Below, piece by piece: positions 24,746 to 32,898 of a stretch of 64,000 nt of DNA. The translations under genes were made by a program, and so were the position numbers. This DNA comes from Mesorhizobium waimense (GTDB lineage: Bacteria; Pseudomonadota; Alphaproteobacteria; Rhizobiales; Rhizobiaceae). Numbering within the stretch: position 1 is the stretch's first letter; every line of letters starts with the position of its first letter. The notes under the pieces were generated by a model that did not search any database, had not been told where the DNA came from, and saw nothing but the letters and a program-made list of their open reading frames with translations. The stretch spans positions 62,001 through 126,000 of the forward strand of contig NZ_QZWZ01000004.1 of the NCBI RefSeq assembly GCF_003601975.1. The letters are read 5' to 3'.

Positions 24746-25678
24746 TCAGCCTTCCAGCTTCTGCAGATGCTGTTCGAGATAGGGCCTGAGATGCTGGTGC
24801 TGCGACGGCAGCTTCAGCGCCTCGCCGAGATGGGCAGTGTCCTCATCGCGATCGAAGCCGGGCTCGTTGGTGGCGACTTCGAACAGCACGCCACCCGGCG
24901 TGCGGAAGTAGATCGCCCAGAAATAGTCGCGGTCGATCACCGGCGTCACCTGGTAGCCGGTGTCCATCAGCGCCTTGCGCACTTCGAGTTGCCTGGCGCG
25001 GTTCTCGACGGCAAAGGCGACATGGTGGACCGAGCCGGCGCCGAGATCGGCAAAGCCCGCACCCGGCAGCGATTCGATGTCGACGACATCGGCGCCGTTG
25101 CCATTCTTCACCGCCAGCCGGCTGACATTGCCGGACTTGTCGACCTCTTCATAGCCCATGAACTTCAACAGCTCCTCGGTAGCGCCGCCATCCCTGAGCC
25201 GGAGCGACACCGAGTGGAAGCCTCGGATCGCTTCGTCGGCGGGAACGCCGCCCTTCACCCAGGGCGCGCGGCTGTCGGCCTTGCCCTCGACCAGCGCGAA
25301 ACCGTCGCCGTCGGGACCGGCAAAGGCCAACCGCTTCTCGCCGAACGTCTCTTCGCGCGAAAGCCCGGCGACACCCTCGTCGGCAAAACGCTTCTCCCAA
25401 TAGGCGAGCGTGCCTTCGGGCACCGAATAGACAGTGGTGCCGACTTCGCCGACGCCATGGCGGCCCTTGCCGATGTTCGGGAACGGAAAGTAGGTCATCA
25501 CCGAACCCGGCGTGCCGACCTCGTCGGCATAGTAGAGGTGGTAGACGTCGGGCGCGTCGAAGTTGACCGTCTTCTTGACCCGGCGCAGGCCGAGTTTTCT
25601 GGTGAAGAACTCGTTGTTCTGGCGCGCATCGCTGGCCATCGAGGTGACGTGATGCAGGCCCTTGATCTGGTCGAGCAT
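24746..25678 (-). CDS. VOC-family ring-cleaving dioxygenase (MhqO-like)
   Basis: The protein has 310 residues from ATG 25678, preceded by GGAAGGAG; the upstream in-frame ATG at 25726 is less likely. Two VOC halves are visible: KGLHHVTSMASDARQNNEFF (first metal His) and IRGFHSVSLRLRDGG, with VHHVAFAVENRARQ and a final Glu in TPGGVLFEVATNEPGF. This is the arrangement of MhqO/glyoxalase-type extradiol dioxygenases acting on hydroquinones. It is the first gene of a three-gene unit with the hydrolase and GNAT genes. A palindromic site upstream (25792-25818) may bind a regulator. Confidence 0.9.
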   Translation of the reverse strand: MLDQIKGLHHVTSMASDARQNNEFFTRKLGLRRVKKTVNFDAPDVYHLYYADEVGTPGSVMTYFPFPNIGKGRHGVGEVGTTVYSVPEGTLAYWEKRFADEGVAGLSREETFGEKRLAFAGPDGDGFALVEGKADSRAPWVKGGVPADEAIRGFHSVSLRLRDGGATEELLKFMGYEEVDKSGNVSRLAVKNGNGADVVDIESLPGAGFADLGAGSVHHVAFAVENRARQLEVRKALMDTGYQVTPVIDRDYFWAIYFRTPGGVLFEVATNEPGFDRDEDTAHLGEALKLPSQHQHLRPYLEQHLQKLEG

Positions 25679-25791
25679 TGTTCTGCTCCTTCCCTTGGTT
25701 CTGGTGCGGCCCATGCCGCTGTCCACGCCAATATGAGGATAGGCAGGCCGTCGTTAAAGGCGGCAAACACAGAATGGACTGTGCTGTATAA

Positions 25792-25818
25792 GTGAACAGC
25801 TGCACTTATTTTGTTCAC
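25792..25818. promoter_or_regulatory. Candidate operator, GTGAACA-N13-TGTTCAC
   Basis: Exact 7-bp inverted arms (25792-25798 and 25812-25818), with a second nested pair AAGTG/CACTT (25790-25794, 25803-25807), lie between the divergent dioxygenase and sulfatase genes. No regulator gene is adjacent, so the assignment is tentative. Confidence 0.35.
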
Positions 25819-25897
25819 CAAACCGTAAGCGCACGAGACTTGCGCCACTGCTCGAATTCGGCTCCATGAACAGCGTGCCGGGATGAGGAGATAGCAA

Positions 25898-27469
25898 TTG
25901 GCCAGCATTGGCAAACGCCCCAACGTTCTCCTGATCACCTGCGACCAGTGGCGCAGCGACTGCCTGTCGGTGGCCAGCCATCCTGTGGTTAGGACGCCCA
26001 ACGCCGACGCGCTTGCCGCCGAAGGCGTCCTGTTCCGGCGACACTATGGTGGCGCCGCACCATGCTCGCCGGCGCGCGCCTGCCTCTATACCGGCCTCTA
26101 CCAGATGAACAACCGCGTCTGCCGTAACGGCACGCCGCTCGACGCTCGCCACGGCAACATCGCGCTCGCCATCCGCGCTCTGGGTTATGATCCAACGCTG
26201 TTCGGCTACACCGACGTCTCGCTCGACCCGCGCCGCCTGGCGCCCGGCGACCCGAGGCTGAAGAGCTACGAGGGCGTGCTGCCCGGCTTCAGCGTGCGGC
26301 AGTTCCTGCCCGAGCACCAGAAACCCTGGCTGTCATGGCTGCAGGCGCGCGGCGTCGAAACCGACGCCGGCTTTCCCGACATCCATCGCCCCGTCGGTGG
26401 AGAGGCCGGCAATGACGTGACCAGCACGCCGCCCGTCTATTCGAAGGACGAGACGCCGACGGCCTTCCTCGCCGGCGAGTTCATCCGCTGGCTGGGCGAA
26501 CAGGAACGCGACGCGCCATGGTTCGCGCACCTCTCCTTCATCAGCCCGCACCCGCCCTTCATCGTTCCGGAACCCTACAACACACTATACGATCCAGCCG
26601 ATGGCCCCGCCTTCCGCCGCGCCGAGAGCTGGCAAACCGAAGCCGGGAGCCATCCCTATCTCGCTTACGATCTCGACCGGCAGAAACGGAAAAACTTCCG
26701 CCCCGGCGCCGAGGGCAAGGTGCGCGACTGGGGCGACGACAATGTCCGCGCCGTCCGCGCGCTCTATTACGGCATGATCTCCGAAGTGGACGCGCAGCTC
26801 GGCCGCCTCTGGCAAGCGCTCAAGGCGGCTGGCGCATGGGACGACACCGTCATCGTGCTGACCTCGGACCACGCGGAGCTGATGGGCGATCATTTCATGC
26901 TCGGCAAAGGTGGTTTCTTCGACGGCAGTTTTCACATCCCGCTGATCATCCGCGACCCGCGTCGCAGCGGGACATCAGGCAGCCAGGTCGACCGCTTCAC
27001 CGAGGCCGTGGACATACTGCCGACGCTGCTCGACCTGCTCGACCAGGACCCGCCGCCGCATCTCGACGGATTTTCGCTGAAGCCATTCCTGGAGGGCGAG
27101 GTGCCCAAGGACTGGCGCGACGCGGCACATTGGGAATTCGATTTCCGCTCGATCGCCGGCGGCGAACCTGAACGCCATTTCGGCATCGACTCGCGCCAGT
27201 GCAATCTTGCCGTCATCCGCGCGGAAAAGTTCAAATATGTGCATTTCGGCGGCGGCCTGCCGGCGCTGCTGTTCGACCTGACGAAGGACCCCGGCGAGCT
27301 GACCAACGTCGCCACCGACCCGGCCTATCTCGCAGCGCGGCTGGAGTTTGCCGAGAAACTCCTCGCCTGGCGCGCCACCCATCTCGACCAGTCGCTGGCG
27401 CTGGCCGAACTGACGGAGGACGGCGTTGTGGGGTACGTTGATAGGGGGAGTAAGGGAATAGGGCAGTAG
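25898..27469 (+). CDS. Sulfatase / phosphonate monoester hydrolase family enzyme
   Basis: The protein has 523 residues and starts at TTG 25898 with a strong GGATGAGGAG. The formylglycine motif is Cys56-Ser-Pro-Ala-Arg (CSPAR), and NVLLITCDQWRSDCL carries the first metal Asp. LTSDHAELMGDH and FHIPLIIRDP give the rest of the alkaline-phosphatase-superfamily site. The overall pattern, including RNGTPLDARHGNIALAIRALGYDP, resembles rhizobial phosphonate monoester hydrolases more than classic arylsulfatases. It would need a formylglycine-generating enzyme or autoconversion; none is in the window. Its final codons run into the 8-bp repeat-like sequence. Confidence 0.9.
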   Translation: MASIGKRPNVLLITCDQWRSDCLSVASHPVVRTPNADALAAEGVLFRRHYGGAAPCSPARACLYTGLYQMNNRVCRNGTPLDARHGNIALAIRALGYDPTLFGYTDVSLDPRRLAPGDPRLKSYEGVLPGFSVRQFLPEHQKPWLSWLQARGVETDAGFPDIHRPVGGEAGNDVTSTPPVYSKDETPTAFLAGEFIRWLGEQERDAPWFAHLSFISPHPPFIVPEPYNTLYDPADGPAFRRAESWQTEAGSHPYLAYDLDRQKRKNFRPGAEGKVRDWGDDNVRAVRALYYGMISEVDAQLGRLWQALKAAGAWDDTVIVLTSDHAELMGDHFMLGKGGFFDGSFHIPLIIRDPRRSGTSGSQVDRFTEAVDILPTLLDLLDQDPPPHLDGFSLKPFLEGEVPKDWRDAAHWEFDFRSIAGGEPERHFGIDSRQCNLAVIRAEKFKYVHFGGGLPALLFDLTKDPGELTNVATDPAYLAARLEFAEKLLAWRATHLDQSLALAELTEDGVVGYVDRGSKGIGQ

Positions 27470-27491
27470 GGAATAGGAACAAGGCTGATCC

Positions 27492-27547
27492 TACTGCCCT
27501 ACTGCCCTACTGCCCTACTGCCCTACTGCCCTACTGCCCTACTGCCT
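27492..27547. repeat. Tandem 8-bp repeat (TACTGCCC), seven units
   Basis: Six perfect TACTGCCC units (27492-27539) and one variant TACTGCCT (27540-27547) stand between two convergent genes. One inverted unit GGGCAGTA at 27461-27468 overlaps the sulfatase stop codon and could pair with the array. A copy-number-variable microsatellite is likely. Confidence 0.9.
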
Positions 27548-27551
27548 TACT

Positions 27552-28880
27552 TCACTTCACCATCATTCGCTGCTGATCGCGCTGCTCGGCATAGCTGCCC
27601 TTGTCGTAGGCGGTCTGTGCCTCGAGCTGTTCCTTGGTGAAGGTGGTGTAGAGATACTTCTTGCCGTCCTTGTCGGTCATGAATTTCAGATTGTCCATGC
27701 CGACAGCCACTTCTTTCTCCCCGACGCCGAGGAAGCCGCCAACGTCGACGATGACCGCGTCAGGCTTGTTGTCCGGCGCCAGCACGACATCGCCGATCTC
27801 GCCGACCTTGACGTCGTTGGCGCCGTAGACGGTCGTGCCTTTGAGGTCGTCACCCCTGATTTCGCCGACCGGCATCTCTGTCAGCGTCGACTTGTCGATC
27901 GCCGCGGTCTGCGTGGGGTCGGTTGCCTTCACATCGGGCGCGGGGGTAGCCGGAGCCTCAGCTGTCTTTTCCCCCGGGGCCGGGGCGGTCGTTGTTGGGG
28001 CGGCAGCCTTCGGGACCTCGTTCGAGGCCGTGCTGGCCGCCGGGGCCGGATCATAGGCCTTGCGGTTGAAGTCCGGCTGCGCCTGCAGCTCTTCCTTCGT
28101 CGTCTGCACGACCAGCCAGCGATCGCCGTTCCGCTCGGCCCATTCCGTCTTTGCGAAGTCATAGGCGACGTTCTTTTCGCCAAGGCCAAGGAACCCGCCG
28201 ACGCCGATGACAAGCGACTGCGCCTTGCCGTCCTTGGTCAAAACGATGTCGTTCACATCGCCGATGTTCTGGGCGTCATCAGCGGTGCCGTTATAGACGG
28301 ATTCGCCAATGATGTTGGTAGCCAGGTTCCCATCAGCCTTCTTTACAACGGGTTCAGCCGGCGCCGCGTTCATGTCGACAGGCTTCTGTGTTCCGGTAGC
28401 GTCCGTTGAAGCCGCCGGCGCTGTCGCCGACGTATCGGTCGAGGCTGCCGGGGCTGGGTCATAAGGCTTCCTGTCGAAGTCCGGCAGAGCCGTCAGCGCT
28501 TCCTTCGACGTCTCCGCGACCAGCCAGCGGTCGCCGTTCTTCTCGACCCATTGCAGCTTGTCATAGTCGAACGCGACATCCTTCGCCCCGATGCCAAGAA
28601 AGCCGCCGACGCCGATGACAGCGGATTTCGCCTTGCCGTTTTCGTCAAAGACAACATCGCTGACCTGGCCAATGCTTTGCGCATCGTCGGCCGTGCCGTT
28701 ATAGACGGATTCGCCGATGATGTTGGTCATCAGGCTCCCTTCAGCGCGCATCACCGGAGCCGCGGGAGCGCTCTCGGTGGCGGGTGCCTGTGCAGGCGCT
28801 GGGGTTGTTGCCGTCTGTGCAAAAGCGCCGGTTGCAATCAGCGTTGCCAACGCTGTCGTCGCTAAAAGAGTGCGGATCAT
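27552..28880 (-). CDS. Triple PRC-barrel domain exported protein
   Basis: The protein has 442 residues. A signal peptide (about 1-22, ending GAFAQ) is followed by three PRC-barrel repeats (about 50-140, 185-275 and 335-430), joined by Pro/Ala/Thr-rich linkers. Each repeat has a GESVYNG- or GTTVYGA-like start and an IGVGGFLG core. The PRC-barrel fold occurs in photosynthetic reaction centre H subunit, RimM and many rhizobial envelope proteins of unknown role. An exact EcfG-type promoter at 28959-28983 marks it as a likely general stress gene. Repeats 1 and 2 are much more alike than repeat 3. Confidence 0.9.
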   Translation of the reverse strand: MIRTLLATTALATLIATGAFAQTATTPAPAQAPATESAPAAPVMRAEGSLMTNIIGESVYNGTADDAQSIGQVSDVVFDENGKAKSAVIGVGGFLGIGAKDVAFDYDKLQWVEKNGDRWLVAETSKEALTALPDFDRKPYDPAPAASTDTSATAPAASTDATGTQKPVDMNAAPAEPVVKKADGNLATNIIGESVYNGTADDAQNIGDVNDIVLTKDGKAQSLVIGVGGFLGLGEKNVAYDFAKTEWAERNGDRWLVVQTTKEELQAQPDFNRKAYDPAPAASTASNEVPKAAAPTTTAPAPGEKTAEAPATPAPDVKATDPTQTAAIDKSTLTEMPVGEIRGDDLKGTTVYGANDVKVGEIGDVVLAPDNKPDAVIVDVGGFLGVGEKEVAVGMDNLKFMTDKDGKKYLYTTFTKEQLEAQTAYDKGSYAEQRDQQRMMVK

Positions 28881-28958
28881 GATCGTCTCTCCTCGTGCCT
28901 GATTTCTGCACGCCGAACCCGACGAGAGGTCAGCCTCGGCATCCTCCTACTGGTTCAC

Positions 28959-28983
28959 AACGTCGTGACCACGCTGTTGTTCC
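28959..28983 (-). promoter_or_regulatory. EcfG-type promoter for the PRC-barrel gene
   Basis: On the minus strand GGAAC (28983-28979), 16 bases, CGTT (28962-28959). The -10 element is about 78 bp from the ATG at 28880. The pattern matches the known EcfG consensus exactly. Confidence 0.8.
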
Positions 28984-29049
28984 GAAATTAGGTGTGCTCG
29001 GCGCATCCGCATAAGCCGCCGGAAACCTTGGGGGATTTCGCCCATCCAG

Positions 29050-29074
29050 GGAACCTTTCATCGGCCATTTCGTT
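29050..29074 (+). promoter_or_regulatory. EcfG-type promoter for the lipid kinase gene
   Basis: GGAAC (29050-29054), 16 bases, CGTT (29071-29074), 56 bp before ATG 29131. Exact match to the consensus. Confidence 0.8.
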
Positions 29075-29130
29075 CAGCCTGTGGCTGGGGGCCTTCCCGG
29101 CCCGATGGGTTGTGAAAAATCGGAGCGGGC

Positions 29131-30051
29131 ATGCGATTTGCGGCGGTGCTGAACCAGGACGGCGGCACCTTGCGCACGACCGATCTTCCAGCCTTTTGCG
29201 AGCAGATGCGCAAGACGCTGGAGGCAGCGGGCCATTCCATCGACATCGACATCGTTGCCGGTGGCGACATAGAGGCTGCGCTGGAGAAAGCCGCGGCGCG
29301 GCGCGGTGTCAACGTCGTCCTTGCCGGTGGCGGCGACGGCACCATCTCGGCCGCGGCGGCCCTGCTGATGAATCGCAAGAAGGCATTGGCCATCCTGCCC
29401 GCCGGCACCATGAACCTTTTCGCCCGTGGACTCGGCATCCCGCAAACGCTCGACGCTGCTGTGAAATCCTTTGCCGATGGCGAGATGATCGCCGTCGACA
29501 TTGCCAGCGCCAATGGCCGGCCATTCGTGCATCAGTTCTCGGTCGGCCTGCATGCAAAAATGGTGCAACTGCGCCAGAAGATGGAGTTCGGCTCACGCCT
29601 GGGCAAGATGAGGGCTTCGGTCCGTGCCGCCTGGGTAACCATCAACAACCCGCCGGCCATGAACGTGACGCTGTCCATCGGCGAAGCCGAGATCATCACC
29701 CGCACCACCGGCATCGGCATCACCAACAATCTGTTCGGCGAAGGCCACCTGCCCTACGCCGACAATCCCACCGGCGGCGTGCTCGGCATCTACATTGCCG
29801 TGGCGCGGCAGCGTGGCGAGTTGGCCAGGTTCTTCCTCGACATGGCGCGCGGCAGATGGCGCGACAGCGAGCACGTCGAAATCCACCAGTCCGACAGGGC
29901 GATCCTGAAAATCCATTCGGCGGCGAAGAAATTCCGCGCTGTCATGGACGGCGAACTGGTCAGGCTCGATCGCGAAACGACGATCGAGATCCACCCCAGT
30001 GCGCTTAATGTCCTTGTGCCCGCGCGCGCTGCCCGGGCAAAGGCCGCGTAA
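29131..30051 (+). CDS. Diacylglycerol kinase/sphingosine kinase family lipid kinase
   Basis: The protein has 306 residues; GGAGCGGGC precedes ATG 29131. The catalytic domain contains the ATP-binding VVLAGGGDGTISAAAALL (about residues 62-80), followed by LAILPAGTMNLFARGLGIP, both diagnostic of the DAGK_cat family. A C-terminal beta-sandwich with FRAVMDGELVRLD completes the YegS/DgkB-like fold. It phosphorylates a lipid hydroxyl at the inner membrane; the lipid is unknown. An exact EcfG promoter upstream suggests membrane lipid remodelling in the stress response. Confidence 0.92.
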   Translation: MRFAAVLNQDGGTLRTTDLPAFCEQMRKTLEAAGHSIDIDIVAGGDIEAALEKAAARRGVNVVLAGGGDGTISAAAALLMNRKKALAILPAGTMNLFARGLGIPQTLDAAVKSFADGEMIAVDIASANGRPFVHQFSVGLHAKMVQLRQKMEFGSRLGKMRASVRAAWVTINNPPAMNVTLSIGEAEIITRTTGIGITNNLFGEGHLPYADNPTGGVLGIYIAVARQRGELARFFLDMARGRWRDSEHVEIHQSDRAILKIHSAAKKFRAVMDGELVRLDRETTIEIHPSALNVLVPARAARAKAA

Positions 30052-30077
30052 TGCAGCCCGACGCCATGAAGCCACAG

Positions 30078-30251
30078 CTAGCCGGCGGGTGCCTGGTCTT
30101 GATCTGCGGGCGTGTTGGTGTCGATCATCTCGCCATAAATCTCGGCGATGCCCCATGCGACAAAAGCCAGAAGCAGGGCCGCGATCAGAATCCTGAGGCC
30201 GTGCCGTCCCCACCGCCCTTGACGGGCTTTGTCTTCAGGGATGATCTTCAT
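30078..30251 (-). CDS. Small single-pass membrane protein under EcfG control
   Basis: The product has 57 residues from ATG 30251, preceded by GGGGAAGCC; ATG 30266 is an in-frame alternative. A basic N-terminus (RQGRWGRHG) leads into one membrane helix (about 22-40, LRILIAALLLAFVAWGIAEI) and a short acidic tail, so the C-terminus probably faces the periplasm. An exact EcfG-type promoter lies at 30309-30333. It converges with the lipid kinase gene. No function is known. Confidence 0.75.
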   Translation of the reverse strand: MKIIPEDKARQGRWGRHGLRILIAALLLAFVAWGIAEIYGEMIDTNTPADQDQAPAG

Positions 30252-30308
30252 GGTCGGCTTCCCCATGGATTGGCGACGGCGGGCGGGACTGGCAAAACAT
30301 TGTCGGGT

Positions 30309-30333
30309 AACGATTCCTTGCTACGAAAGTTCC
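30309..30333 (-). promoter_or_regulatory. EcfG-type promoter for the 57-aa membrane protein
   Basis: On the minus strand GGAAC (30333-30329), 16 bases, CGTT (30312-30309). The -10 element is about 57 bp from ATG 30251. Exact match. Confidence 0.78.
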
Positions 30334-30396
30334 GCAGACAGCCGCGTCTGACTGCGTGGCGGCTTGCGACCACAAACCCGGGTATTTGGGGGCTCG

Positions 30397-31929
30397 GTGG
30401 ACAACAGGGTTGAGAGTGCACCGGGACTACCGGCAGACGTGTTTGGCGCCGTAAACGCGCCGGACCGGCTTGCCGTGCTCCACGGCCTCGATGCGCTCGA
30501 CACGGCAGCCGATCCGGACTTCGATCGCATCAGCGGCCTCGCCGTGGCCGTCATGCTGGCGCCTGTCGCACTGATCACCCTGGTTGATGCCGAGCGGCAG
30601 TGGTTCAAATCCTGCATTGGCTTCGAAGAGACCGAAACGGCGACCGAAATATCCTTCTGCGCCCATGCGATTGCCGCCGGCGACGAGCCGATGGTGGTGG
30701 CCGACGCCACGCTCGATCCTCGCTTCGCCGGCAATCCGCTGGTCACCGGCAAACACCATGTCCGGTTCTACGCCGGCGCGCCGATGGTGGTGGCCGGCAC
30801 CCGCATCGGCACGCTCTGCGTGCTCGACCGCAAGCCGCACGCCTTTCCTTCGGCCGCCAAGCTCGAGCAATTGAAGGCGCTTGCCGGCCTTGCCGCCAGC
30901 CTGTTCACGCTGAAGGACGCCACCCGCAACGGCGCCATCGCCGCGGCCGCACTTGAGCGCGAGGAAAAGCGCCGCGCCATCGCACTCGACGCTGCATCGC
31001 TTGCCAGCTGGGCCTGGGACATCCGCACCGACATCATCGAATGCGATGTACTGCTGTCGGAGTTGTTCAACCTGCCGCGCTCCAACCGGCTGAGGGCCCG
31101 CGACATCTTGGCCGCCATCGACCCGCGCGACGTCTACCAGACAGAGACCCGCTTTCGCGATGCGCTGACCGGCAGCGACGACTACTTTGGCGAATATCGC
31201 GTCAAGGGCATGCATCCGCCGCGCTGGGTCGCCACGCGCGGCCGTGTCATCGAACGCGACGGCGACGGCAAACCGACACTGATCTTCGGCGTCAACTACG
31301 ACATCACCGAGCGCAAGCTCGGCGACGAGCGGCAAAGGTTGCTGTTGCGCGAGCTGAATCACCGCGTCAAGAACACGCTGGCGACAGTGCAGGCGCTGGC
31401 GACGCAGACCGTTCGCCATGCCCGCCAGCCCAGCGAATTCCTCGAAGCCTTCGGCGCCAGGCTGCAGGCGCTGGGCGTTGCCCACAATCTGTTGTCGGAC
31501 CGCGAATGGCGCGGCATCGGCATCAGGGAGCTGGTGCAGATCGAGGTCAAACCGTTCGACAGCACTGAGCGGCCGCGCATGACCATTTCCGGCGCGGATC
31601 TCCTGCTTACGCCCGACCAGGCGGTTGGGCTGGGCCTGATCCTGCACGAGCTTGCCAGCAATGCGCTGCAATATGGGTCGCTGTCGGTGGCGTCCGGAAG
31701 GGTCGATCTCACCTGGAAGGCCGAAGGCAAACGAGGCGCGCGGCGCCTGGTGCTGACCTGGCGCGAAAGCGGCGGCCCGCAGGTGGAGCCCCCCGACCGC
31801 CACGGCTTTGGCTCGATCCTGATCCGCCGCAGCCTGGCCAAGGTCATCTCCAGCGAGGTGACCCACGAATTCCGTCCCGAGGGCGTCTTTGCCGAAATCT
31901 CGATGCCGCTGGAGGATCTGCCGAAGTAA
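30397..31929 (+). CDS. GAF-PAS sensor kinase, HWE/HisKA_2 family
   Basis: The protein has 510 residues from GTG 30397, with GGGGGC just upstream; TTG 30364 is an alternative. Domains: GAF (about 25-165, with FCAHAIAAGDEPMVVADATLDPRF), a PAS fold (about 185-305) and the HWE/HisKA_2 kinase core with phosphorylatable His322 in LLRELNHRVKNTLATVQALA. The ATP-binding domain has LGLILHELASNALQYG, with the extended N box typical of the class. No membrane helix is seen. In alphaproteobacteria many HWE/HisKA_2 kinases phosphorylate PhyR, and this one sits 3 kb from the nepR-ecfG/phyR locus, so it is a candidate GSR sensor. Confidence 0.92.
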   Translation: MDNRVESAPGLPADVFGAVNAPDRLAVLHGLDALDTAADPDFDRISGLAVAVMLAPVALITLVDAERQWFKSCIGFEETETATEISFCAHAIAAGDEPMVVADATLDPRFAGNPLVTGKHHVRFYAGAPMVVAGTRIGTLCVLDRKPHAFPSAAKLEQLKALAGLAASLFTLKDATRNGAIAAAALEREEKRRAIALDAASLASWAWDIRTDIIECDVLLSELFNLPRSNRLRARDILAAIDPRDVYQTETRFRDALTGSDDYFGEYRVKGMHPPRWVATRGRVIERDGDGKPTLIFGVNYDITERKLGDERQRLLLRELNHRVKNTLATVQALATQTVRHARQPSEFLEAFGARLQALGVAHNLLSDREWRGIGIRELVQIEVKPFDSTERPRMTISGADLLLTPDQAVGLGLILHELASNALQYGSLSVASGRVDLTWKAEGKRGARRLVLTWRESGGPQVEPPDRHGFGSILIRRSLAKVISSEVTHEFRPEGVFAEISMPLEDLPK

Positions 31930-31943
31930 GCCCCGAATCTAAT

Positions 31944-32408
31944 TTAGTCCGCTTCGCCGGTATCCTTGTCGTCGGCATCGGGCTTCACATTCTCGCGGTA
32001 GATGGCGTAGGCGGCGAGCGCGACCGCCGGGCCGAGAATAGCACCCAGGCCGCCCTTGCCCTTGAGCAGCGCCGGCAATACGGCAAGGGCCGCCGTGATG
32101 CCGATTGCTTTCATGTCCGCGCTGCGCCTGCGCGCCCGGCGCCGCGCGCGGGCACCGGCCGACAGCTGATAGACGATGAGAGTGAGCCCCGCGACCGCCA
32201 AGAAGCCGACGCCGAAGCCAATGGCGGCGGCCAACGAGCCATAGCGTTCAGCCGCCCAGATATAGGCCGCCCCGATGAGGAAGCCGAGGCCGCACAGTGC
32301 GGCAGCCGCGACAACCGCATAAACGATTGCGGCCCTGCGCGCGCGGCGCAGGGCCGCAACCGTTTCGCCTGTGGCGAGGGCTGAGATCAGCGATGCCAGC
32401 ATTCCCAT
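31944..32408 (-). CDS. Membrane protein, phage-holin-family/DUF1469-like
   Basis: The product has 154 residues from ATG 32408; ATG 32402 is possible. Several hydrophobic segments (about 28-50, 58-85, 105-120 and 125-140) give three to four membrane helices separated by an Arg-rich loop (ARARRRARRRSAD). The arrangement resembles the Actinobacteria-type phage holin/DUF1469 group that is often encoded beside DUF883 proteins. It starts 11 bp after the stop of the DUF883-like gene and is co-transcribed with it, behind an EcfG promoter. Confidence 0.8.
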   Translation of the reverse strand: MGMLASLISALATGETVAALRRARRAAIVYAVVAAAALCGLGFLIGAAYIWAAERYGSLAAAIGFGVGFLAVAGLTLIVYQLSAGARARRRARRRSADMKAIGITAALAVLPALLKGKGGLGAILGPAVALAAYAIYRENVKPDADDKDTGEAD

Positions 32409-32419
32409 CTGTGCAGGAA

Positions 32420-32746
32420 CTAGCGCCGCGCCAACAGCGCGAAGAGGAAGCCCACACCGGCGGCGATTGCCAGCGAGGTCACCGGCTTTTCGCGCACATT
32501 CGCCGCTATCTGCGCTTCGATGTCCTTGGCGTTGCCGCGCAAACTGTCGAAGGCGGCTTCGCCTTGGGCGCGCAATTGCTCGACGCCTTCGGTGGCGGCG
32601 CGGCGCGCCGTGCCATACCCATGTTCGCCGGTCTTGGCCAACTGCTTGGTGAGTTTTTCGATGTCGGCTTTCAACTGCCTGATGTCGGCTTCGAGATCCG
32701 AATTCGTCCGGCTTTCGTTCGCGGTCTTTCCAGTGGCAGTCGCCAT
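32420..32746 (-). CDS. DUF883-like protein (ElaB/YqjD family)
   Basis: The product has 108 residues. An N-terminal amphipathic coiled coil (about 15-80, SDLEADIRQLKADIEKLTKQLA) is followed by a C-terminal membrane anchor (about 88-106, VTSLAIAAGVGFLFALLARR). This is the layout of DUF883/YqjD/ElaB proteins, which tether ribosomes to the inner membrane in stationary-phase E. coli. An exact EcfG promoter lies 31 bp upstream, in line with stress or stationary-phase expression. Confidence 0.88.
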   Translation of the reverse strand: MATATGKTANESRTNSDLEADIRQLKADIEKLTKQLAKTGEHGYGTARRAATEGVEQLRAQGEAAFDSLRGNAKDIEAQIAANVREKPVTSLAIAAGVGFLFALLARR

Positions 32747-32776
32747 TGCTTAACTCCTTGCGTTTGCTTGATTTCA

Positions 32777-32801
32777 AACGCCCGACACACGCCGAGGTTC
32801 C
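32777..32801 (-). promoter_or_regulatory. EcfG-type promoter for the DUF883-like operon
   Basis: On the minus strand GGAAC (32801-32797), 16 bases, CGTT (32780-32777), ending 31 bp before the start codon at 32746. Exact match. Confidence 0.82.
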
Positions 32802-32898
32802 GAAGATACGCCCCAAGCTTCCGAAATCGAAACGACGGCCATGAAAGGGTGTTTGCGCTTATGGGTCCAGCCCAGTTCGAATTCCTTCGGCTGAAGCG

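Noticed and set aside
31944-32816. A 290-residue frame including the holin-like protein
   Set aside because: The N-terminal 136 residues are an Arg-rich shadow of the DUF883-like gene; the real start is near 32408.
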